Below, piece after piece: positions 6,573 through 10,868 of a stretch of DNA of 10,868 nt. The position numbers and the translations under genes were made by a program. The stretch's first letter is position 1; each line of letters begins with the position of its first letter. This DNA is from Verrucomicrobiota bacterium (GTDB lineage Bacteria; Verrucomicrobiota; Verrucomicrobiia; Chthoniobacterales; UBA10450): positions 1 to 10,868 of the forward strand of contig QHOM01000118.1 in NCBI GenBank assembly GCA_003218785.1, given 5' to 3'. The notes beneath the pieces were generated by a model that was not told the DNA's origin, did not search any database, and saw only the letters and a list, made by a program, of their open reading frames with translations.

Positions 6573-7343
6573 ATGGGAGGTCCGTTCCACAACCTGCGCC
6601 ATCCCCGTCGTTGTTACGTGGTCTGCGCAATTCCGCGTTCGGGTAGCAATTTGCTGACCGACGGCTTGCATGCTACGCGCCAGGCAGGCAGACCGAAGCA
6701 GTTTTTTCTGGAAAAATTCGAAGCGGATTACGGCGCCAAGCACGGTCTCGATCCGGCTAAGGATTATGCTGGGTATGTGCGCGGCATCATCAGCGCGAAA
6801 ACGACCTCCAATGAGGTCTTCGGCTTTAAATTGATGAGTTGGTATCTGGACAATTTTCTTACTCGCGTGCGTGCAACTCGCGCTTTCGGTGACGCCGAAA
6901 CATGCGATCTCAAGCTTTTGCAAAATGCGTTCCCGCGTCTCAAGTTTGTTCACGTCTTCCGGCGCAACAAACTGCGGCAAGCATTGTCGACAGCTCGTGC
7001 GCTTCAGACTGGTCTTTGGAAAGTACAGAAGGGGAAAACTATTCAAAGAGAACCGCAGTTCGATGCGGAATTAATCGAACAATGTCTCAAAGAGGGCCAG
7101 CGACAGGAAAAAGCTTGGGAGTGCTTTTTCCAGCGAATCGGCGTCAATCCTTTCCGGGTCGAATACGAGAAACTCTGCCAAGACTACGAGGGCACCATCC
7201 GAGCGGTGTTGGATTTTCTGCGAATTTCTCTGCCGCGCCGCACACGGATTGGTCCTCCTGTGACGGTCCGTCAGGCCGATGACATTTCACGCGCTTGGGG
7301 GAAGTATCGAGATCGTTCCTCGATTACTCGATGTCCGTCATAA
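6573..7343 (+). CDS. Stf0-family sulfotransferase
   Basis: This probably transfers a sulfuryl group from PAPS to a hydroxyl on a carbohydrate or lipid; the acceptor is unknown. It has 256 residues, against 267 for mycobacterial Stf0 (trehalose 2-sulfotransferase). The 5'-phosphosulfate loop is CAIPRSGSNLL (18-28). The 3'-phosphate motif lies in HVFRRNKLRQALS (127-139), followed by RALQTGLW, also typical of Stf0. The C-terminal RQADDISRAW (233-242) matches the family's RQADxxSxEW ending. Oddities: AGRPKQFF (38-45) carries Gln43 where M. tuberculosis Stf0 has Glu36, its proposed general base. The ending after W242 is one residue shorter than expected before the Tyr and then runs into gyrA in another frame, so the last 14 residues may not be native. 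It sits 9 bp after gyrB, so it is probably cotranscribed. Confidence 0.82.
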   Translation: MGGPFHNLRHPRRCYVVCAIPRSGSNLLTDGLHATRQAGRPKQFFLEKFEADYGAKHGLDPAKDYAGYVRGIISAKTTSNEVFGFKLMSWYLDNFLTRVRATRAFGDAETCDLKLLQNAFPRLKFVHVFRRNKLRQALSTARALQTGLWKVQKGKTIQREPQFDAELIEQCLKEGQRQEKAWECFFQRIGVNPFRVEYEKLCQDYEGTIRAVLDFLRISLPRRTRIGPPVTVRQADDISRAWGKYRDRSSITRCPS

Positions 7344-8695
7344 TCTCGCGTGCCTTGCCCGACGCGCGTGACGGACTAAAACCGTCGCAGAGAAGAATTC
7401 TCTATGCGATGCACGATTTATCGCTATTTCCACATCGGCAACATCGTAAGTGCGCGAAAATCTGCGGCGACACGAGTGGTAATTATCATCCGCACGGCGA
7501 AGCGGTGATCTACCCCACCCTCGTTCATATGGCGCAGCCGTGGGCGATGCGCGAAACGCTTGTCGATGGGCAGGGCAACTTTGGCTCAGTCGAAGGCGAT
7601 CCACCCGCGGCGATGCGTTACACGGAAGCGCGCATGACACACCTCGGCGCCGCCCTCATGACCGACATGGAAAAGGACACGGCCGACTTTGTCCCGAATT
7701 ATGACGAGACGCGTAATGAGCCAACCGTTTTTCCAGCGGCCTTTCCCAATCTGCTTGTCAACGGAGGAACCGGCATCGCAGTTGGCATGGCCACAAACAT
7801 TCCACCACACAATTTGACTGAGGTTGTCGATGGAATTTGTGCACAAATCGATAATCCGGAAATCACGCTCGATCAGCTGATGAAGTATGTGAAGGGTCCG
7901 GATTTTCCAACCGGCTGCGCGATCTCCGGCGTGTCAGGAATCAAACAATACCTCGAGACTGGCCGCGGCAGTATGAAGGTGCGCGGCAAGGCCGGCGTCG
8001 AGGAGCTCAAAGGCGGCAGGGAACAAATCGTCATCACTGAAATTCCATACAACGTCAATCGCGCCGCCCTCGTCGAACGCATCGCGTCGCTGGTGAACGA
8101 AAAAGTGCTGACAGAAATCAGCGCCGTTCGCGACGAGTCCGATGAAAATACGCGAGTCGTTATCGAGCTGAAGCGCGATGCCAATCCGAAGGTCGTCATC
8201 AACAATCTCTACAAGCACACTGCGATGGAAAGCTCCTTCGCGGTCATCATGCTCGCGATTGATCATGGGCGGCCCAAACTGCTTTCGCTCAAGGAAGCAA
8301 ATGCCTGCTACATCGAGCATCGACGAGACGTCGTGCTACGGCGCACGCGCTTCGAATTGCGCAAAGCGGAAGAGCGTGCGGAAACGCTCGAAGGTTATCT
8401 CATCGCGCTGGCCAACCTGGACGAATTTATTCGAATCATTCGCGGTTCGGCCAACCGGGATGAAGCACGCGTGAAATTGCTCGCCTTCGAATTTACGAGA
8501 AAGCAGGTGGAGCAGATCGGCATCCGGATTCGTAATGAGGCGCGCCTTGTAGAAGGCCGCTATGCGTTTAGTGAGCACCAGGCAAATCAGATTCTTGATA
8601 TTGTTCAATGCGATCAAGGATCTCCGCGACATTCTGGCCAAAGAGCAACGCGTCTTAACCATCATCAAGAAGGAGTTGCGCGAAATTCGCGATAA
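7295..8695 (+). CDS. gyrA: DNA gyrase subunit A, 5' part (N-terminus short; frame lost near 8600)
   Basis: This is the breakage-reunion half of GyrA, which cuts and rejoins the DNA gate. In the TTG-7295 frame, SRSFLDYSMSVIISRALPDARDGLKP begins at once; the dozen or more residues that normally precede it are missing, and the frame closes upstream at TGA 7280-7282. The only early ATG (7331) would cut into the conserved helix. The catalytic tyrosine is Y109 in AAMRYTEARM. Winged-helix motifs HRQHRKCAKICGD and GNYHPHGEAVIYPTLV are present, as are IPNLL-like FPNLLVNGGTGIAVGMATNIPPHNLTE and GPDFPTG. GyrA homology runs to SEHQANQILD (ends 8599). The remaining residues to TGA 8693-8695 are out-of-frame noise. 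At the positions of E. coli Ser83 and Asp87 this protein has Ala70 and Pro74. It continues in another frame in the next entry. Confidence 0.9.
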   Translation: MGEVSRSFLDYSMSVIISRALPDARDGLKPSQRRILYAMHDLSLFPHRQHRKCAKICGDTSGNYHPHGEAVIYPTLVHMAQPWAMRETLVDGQGNFGSVEGDPPAAMRYTEARMTHLGAALMTDMEKDTADFVPNYDETRNEPTVFPAAFPNLLVNGGTGIAVGMATNIPPHNLTEVVDGICAQIDNPEITLDQLMKYVKGPDFPTGCAISGVSGIKQYLETGRGSMKVRGKAGVEELKGGREQIVITEIPYNVNRAALVERIASLVNEKVLTEISAVRDESDENTRVVIELKRDANPKVVINNLYKHTAMESSFAVIMLAIDHGRPKLLSLKEANACYIEHRRDVVLRRTRFELRKAEERAETLEGYLIALANLDEFIRIIRGSANRDEARVKLLAFEFTRKQVEQIGIRIRNEARLVEGRYAFSEHQANQILDIVQCDQGSPRHSGQRATRLNHHQEGVARNSR

Positions 8696-9794
8696 ACACG
8701 GAACACCACGCCTGACCGAGCTGGCGCCTGATGAAGCCGAGATCAACATGGAGGATCTCATCGCAAACGAGGGCTGTATCATCAGCATCACGCATGGCGG
8801 ATTCATCAAGCGCACAGCCGTAAGTGCATTTCGAGCGCAGCGCCGCGGCGGCAAAGGTGTGATCGGCATGTCCACGCGCGAAGGCGCTACCGAAGAAGAC
8901 GAAGGCGATTTCATTGAGCATCTCTTCACCGCTACGACGCATGACTATCTGATGTTTTTCACACAATCCGGACGTGCTTATGTTGAAAAAGTTTATGAAA
9001 TTCCCGAAATGGGACGCGCGACCAAGGGCCGATCCATCGCTAATATCCTTGAGTTGCGCGCCGACGAGAAAATAGCGGCAACGATCCGAGTTCAGTCCAA
9101 GAAGTCTGGCACTGGGCCGAGTGCTGTCGATCAAACGTGGGACGAAAATCTCCACATTGTTTTCGCGACGCGTTCGGGGATCGTTAAGAAATCGAATCTT
9201 TCTGATTACGCCAACGTTCGCAAAGGCGGTATCATCGCGATTCAGATCGAGGAAGGCGATTGCTTGATCGACGCCAAGCTCACCAACGGGAACAACGAGA
9301 TCGTCCTGATTACGAAAGAAGGAATGAGCCTGCGCTTTCACGAGGAACAGTTGCGCGACCAGGGGCGCAACACAGTGGGCGTATGGGGAATTCGGCCAGA
9401 CAACAAAGACCACGTGGTTGCAATCGCCATTGTCGATCCTGCCGCGATGTTACTGGTGGCGGGCGAGAATGGCATCGGCAAGCGAACGCCGTTCGATGAT
9501 TATCGCCGCCAATCGCGCGGCGGCAAAGGCATCATCACGATGAAAACCGGTGAAAAGACCGGCGAGGTCGTCGGCGCGCTCACAGTCACCGATAAGGATG
9601 AGCTAATGCTCATCACAACCAAAGGCCAAATGGTGCGAACGCGTGTAAAAGAAATCCGCGTCGTGGGTCGAAACACGATGGGTGTAAAGTTGATGGATCT
9701 GCGGAATGAAGAAAAGCTGCAGGCTATCGCACCCGTCGTCAGTCAGGTCGAAGAAGAAGCGCAAACCGCAGAGCTTTCGGTTGAGAAATCGTAG
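8562..9794 (+). CDS. gyrA: DNA gyrase subunit A, 3' part (frame-shifted from the 5' part)
   Basis: This is the rest of GyrA. The frame is formally open from ATG 8562, but homology starts only at about 8601 (LFNAIKDLRDILAKEQRVL); 8562-8600 is the 5' part read out of frame. After the coiled-coil end (KKELREIRDKHGTPR) and NMEDLIANEGC comes the C-terminal DNA-wrapping beta-pinwheel. The canonical GyrA box QRRGGKG is at 8838-8858, which marks gyrase rather than topoisomerase IV. Further blades begin at DYLMFFTQSGRAY, LHIVFATRSGIVKK, EIVLITKEGMSL, MLLVAGENGIGKR and ELMLITTKGQMVR, and blade five has a second box-like QSRGGKG (9510-9530). The acidic tail ends at TAG 9792-9794. The sequence shows no other decay, which argues for a recent break or a sequence error rather than an old pseudogene. 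Alone this fragment would have no cutting activity. Confidence 0.9.
   Translation: MRLVSTRQIRFLILFNAIKDLRDILAKEQRVLTIIKKELREIRDKHGTPRLTELAPDEAEINMEDLIANEGCIISITHGGFIKRTAVSAFRAQRRGGKGVIGMSTREGATEEDEGDFIEHLFTATTHDYLMFFTQSGRAYVEKVYEIPEMGRATKGRSIANILELRADEKIAATIRVQSKKSGTGPSAVDQTWDENLHIVFATRSGIVKKSNLSDYANVRKGGIIAIQIEEGDCLIDAKLTNGNNEIVLITKEGMSLRFHEEQLRDQGRNTVGVWGIRPDNKDHVVAIAIVDPAAMLLVAGENGIGKRTPFDDYRRQSRGGKGIITMKTGEKTGEVVGALTVTDKDELMLITTKGQMVRTRVKEIRVVGRNTMGVKLMDLRNEEKLQAIAPVVSQVEEEAQTAELSVEKS
8591..8610 (+). other. gyrA frameshift/deletion junction
   Basis: The first gyrA frame reads Q-I-L-D and ends its homology at 8599; the second frame picks up at L-F-N-A-I-K-D-L from 8601. In E. coli GyrA 20 residues (60 bases) lie between these points, including RLQKLTGLE. 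Here a single base remains. The net loss is about 59 bases, not a multiple of three, which accounts for both the missing motif and the frame change. Confidence 0.8.
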
Positions 9795-9841
9795 CGCTGG
9801 TCTTGCTTAAGCGCGCGCATGTGGCGGTAAGAACACGCTGA

Positions 9842-9868
9842 GCGCCTCGACGCAGAGACGCGGCTACA
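9842..9868. repeat. Degenerate half-copy of the 1239-1305 repeat
   Basis: GCGCCTCGAC (9842-9851) and GGCTACA (9862-9868) match 1279-1288 and 1299-1305 exactly, with the same 10-base spacing and a diverged spacer. No matching left arm is seen upstream. It lies 47 bases after the gyrA stop. Confidence 0.6.
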
Positions 9869-9889
9869 ACAACCAATCGCTTTGGTACA

Positions 9890-9925
9890 GACAAAGAAAA
9901 GAGGAAGACCCCTAGTGAGTCTCCC
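9890..9925 (-). terminator. Likely intrinsic terminator of the lipoprotein gene
   Basis: Read on the minus strand, GGGAGAC (9925-9919) pairs with GTCTTCC (9909-9903) as a 7-bp stem with one G-T pair and a 9-base loop, followed by TCTTTTCTTTGT. It lies 27 bases after the lipoprotein stop. On the plus strand the same arms have an A-C mismatch but are followed by CCCTTTTG, so weak action on gyrA as well is possible. Confidence 0.55.
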
Positions 9926-9952
9926 CCCTTTTGAATCTGTGTCTGCTCGCGC

Positions 9953-10129
9953 TTAGTAACCGCCGCCGATCTGATGCGTTGTTGTTGTAGTGGTGGATGG
10001 CACCGGCGCAGGCGCCGTTACAGTAGTCTGACGCGTTGTGGTCGTAGTCGACTCGGGTTCGCTCGAGCACGAGACCAGCGTTAGAGCGAGGACCGAAAAT
10101 ACAGAAGTAAGAATGATCGATTTTTTCAT
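9953..10129 (-). CDS. Small Thr-rich lipoprotein, unknown function
   Basis: This 58-residue protein has a lipoprotein signal: MKKS, a hydrophobic stretch (residues 5-19) and the lipobox LVSC (18-21), so Cys21 should be lipidated and the mature protein membrane-anchored. The mature part is only 38 residues: SSEPES, a Thr run with RQ, a short Ala-Pro-Val segment, a second Thr run, and HQIGGGY at the end. Such low-complexity sequence points to an extended, possibly surface-exposed tail. It has no enzymatic motif and I cannot name a family. The frame extends upstream to an ATG at 10210, but that would put 27 non-signal residues before MKKS and overlap the upstream gene, so ATG 10129-10127 is preferred. 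It lies 70 bp after the release-factor-like gene, in the same direction. Confidence 0.75.
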   Translation of the reverse strand: MKKSIILTSVFSVLALTLVSCSSEPESTTTTTRQTTVTAPAPVPSTTTTTTHQIGGGY

Positions 10130-10199
10130 AGTGAATTGTTTCTTTAAGAACAGTTCGTCACAAGTTGCTTCGACAGACGTATCAAAAAGAAGAATTCTA

Positions 10200-10580
10200 T
10201 CAAATTTCAACCTTGGCGCGTTGTCGCTTTAGCTCACCGTGCTTACGCTTGGTTTCCAAAATTTTTCTCTTGAGGGCAGCTGGTCGCGGCGATTTTCTTC
10301 GCCGCATTTTTTCGCGAAGCGCGACTTCGGCCGCGCGCATTTTTTTTTGAGCCTGTTCGATGGCATCGAGCAATCGCACACGCGCGAGCCTGCGATTTTG
10401 TGCCTGCGAACGCGAATCCTGAACGGTGACGCTGACGCCAGTTGGCCGATGACGCAGTGTGACAGCCGTCGCAACCTTGTTTACGTTTTGACCGCCGGGT
10501 CCGGAGGATCGTGCGAAAGTCTCTTCAAAATCGCTTTCCCGGATGCCAAGCCTTCGCATTCGATCCTGCAACAAATTCAT
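10200..10580 (-). CDS. Peptide chain release factor-like protein (RF-1 domain, GGQ motif)
   Basis: This 126-residue single-domain protein probably hydrolyses peptidyl-tRNA on stalled ribosomes. The core SSGPGGQNVNKVATAVTLRH (residues 25-44) carries the catalytic GGQ at 29-31 with the usual NVNK continuation, followed by RPTGVSVTVQDSRSQAQNR, the standard RF-1-domain ending. The C-terminus (about 78-126) is a long Lys/Arg-rich helix, as in ArfB/YaeJ, where the tail enters the empty mRNA channel. It lacks the codon-recognition domains of RF1 and RF2 (over 350 residues). The N-terminal MQDRMRRLGIRESD-like lead-in suggests the bacterial relatives of mitochondrial MTRFR (C12orf65) rather than true ArfB, so no symbol is given. 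The start at 10580 has no ribosome binding site; Met8 is an alternative. It lies downstream of the FMN reductase gene and the 10622-10682 repeat. Confidence 0.85.
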   Translation of the reverse strand: MNLLQDRMRRLGIRESDFEETFARSSGPGGQNVNKVATAVTLRHRPTGVSVTVQDSRSQAQNRRLARVRLLDAIEQAQKKMRAAEVALREKMRRRKSPRPAALKRKILETKRKHGELKRQRAKVEI

Positions 10581-10621
10581 TGGCTAGACAATATGGCGCG
10601 GGATATCGCAGCGAAAGCGTG

Positions 10622-10682
10622 GACCCTCACCCTGCCCTCTCCCTGGCGGGAGAGGCGGACAGCGAAGCTGCCGGTAAGGGTC
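10622..10682. repeat. Three-stem palindromic element
   Basis: An outer stem pairs 10622-10631 with 10673-10682 (GACCCTCACC against GGTAAGGGTC, 9 of 10). Inside it CCTCTCCC-TGGC-GGGAGAGG (10636-10655) is a perfect 8-bp hairpin, and CAGC-GAA-GCTG (10660-10670) is a smaller one. The whole folds as a three-way junction. The wording resembles the CCCTCACCC...GGGAGAGG repeats scattered in many bacterial genomes. It lies between two co-directional minus-strand genes. Confidence 0.75.
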
Positions 10683-10716
10683 GAATAGCGGAAGAGTGCC
10701 GTCGCACGATCGTTGA

Positions 10717-10868
10717 TCAAACGGGCGCAATATTTTCGCGCCCGTGCCGAAGAACGCGCGCCATCCAGACCAATTCATTCAGAAATTTGTCCACCCGCCG
10801 GACATAACTTTGGTCGAGCAAATTTCCCTGCTCATCAAAAATTTTCGCAACATTTCCAAAATTCACGT
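10717..10868 (-). CDS. NADPH-dependent FMN reductase-like flavoprotein, C-terminal 49 residues (5' end outside window)
   Basis: The minus strand is open from the right edge (first codon read at 10866) to TGA 10719-10717. The 49 residues read VNFGNVAKIFDEQGNLLDQS, then YVRRVDKFLNELVWMARVLR, then HGRENIAPV. The pattern FDExGxLxDxxYxxRxDxFLxELxWMAxxLxxGRE is, from memory, the C-terminal end of NAD(P)H-dependent FMN reductase/oxidoreductase proteins (flavodoxin-like fold, about 200 residues). The FMN-binding motifs would lie outside the window, so activity cannot be checked. It would be the first in-window gene of a minus-strand run with the release-factor-like and lipoprotein genes. Its last codons form a perfect hairpin (10721-10745). 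Confidence 0.6.
   Translation of the reverse strand, partial: VNFGNVAKIFDEQGNLLDQSYVRRVDKFLNELVWMARVLRHGRENIAPV
10721..10745 (-). other. GC-rich hairpin over the last codons of the FMN reductase gene
   Basis: ACGGGCGC (10721-10728) and GCGCCCGT (10738-10745) are perfect reverse complements around a 9-base AT-rich loop. The hairpin covers the codons for the last eight or so residues and ends 2 bases before the TGA. No T-tract follows on the minus strand, so it is more likely an mRNA 3' structure than a standard terminator. Confidence 0.5.

Noticed and set aside
8595..8610. Programmed frameshift or intein/intron in gyrA
   Set aside because: Nothing is inserted; about 20 conserved residues are missing. 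There is no slippery heptamer, so a ribosomal frameshift would not restore the lost segment.
8655..9413. A 252-codon minus-strand frame opposite the gyrA C-terminal half
   Set aside because: Long but antisense to the GyrA beta-pinwheel, with no domain of its own; a codon-bias shadow.
10130..10199. Promoter for the lipoprotein gene (TTGTGA with AACAAT, 17 bases apart)
   Set aside because: The -10 match is only 4 of 6 and the -35 is weak; chance matches of this quality are common in AT-rich DNA.
10239..10688. A 149-codon plus-strand frame over the release-factor-like gene and the repeat
   Set aside because: It reads the complement of the GGQ gene and then repeat DNA.
1..10868. CRISPR array, toxin-antitoxin pair, phage genes, transposase, tRNA or rRNA
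   Set aside because: No spaced direct repeats, no recognisable small paired regulator/toxin genes, no mobile-element enzymes and no stable RNA genes were found. The genes are mostly core metabolism and DNA topology.

Overview
The window is housekeeping chromosome, not a mobile or defence island. The closest fit I can name from memory is a soil Verrucomicrobiota bacterium (Chthoniobacter/Udaeobacter-like). The basis is the wording of the GyrA and GyrB proteins, the many short intergenic palindromes, the lack of clear Shine-Dalgarno sites, and a small lipoprotein ending in GGGY. This assignment was not tested by any search.

Layout. 1-1229 (+): 3' end of a large BNR/sortilin-type beta-propeller protein. 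1448-2158 (+): a short sugar-1-phosphate nucleotidyltransferase. 2264-3770 (-): a two-gene phosphatidylethanolamine operon, psd then pssA. 3771-3992: divergent promoter region. 3993-9794 (+): gyrB, an Stf0-type sulfotransferase gene, then gyrA. 9953-10868 (-): the 3' end of a probable FMN reductase gene, a GGQ-motif release-factor-like gene and a threonine-rich mini-lipoprotein gene, all in one direction.

How the genes work together. PssA makes phosphatidylserine and Psd decarboxylates it to phosphatidylethanolamine. GyrB and GyrA form the A2B2 gyrase, and the sulfotransferase gene sits between them only 9 bp after gyrB. The release-factor-like protein probably rescues stalled ribosomes.

Main oddities. 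gyrA is broken in this sequence: a net deletion of about 59 bases near 8600 removes the conserved RLTGLE region and shifts the frame. The gyrA 5' end runs into the sulfotransferase gene with the usual N-terminus missing, so a second deletion near 7298 is plausible. The sulfotransferase has Gln where mycobacterial Stf0 has its proposed catalytic Glu. Four types of intergenic palindrome are present. Two of them share a rule, a stem of at least 7 bp around a TCC or GGA triloop, and one fills the gap between psd and pssA exactly. I found no CRISPR array, transposase, tRNA, rRNA or recognisable new multi-gene system.
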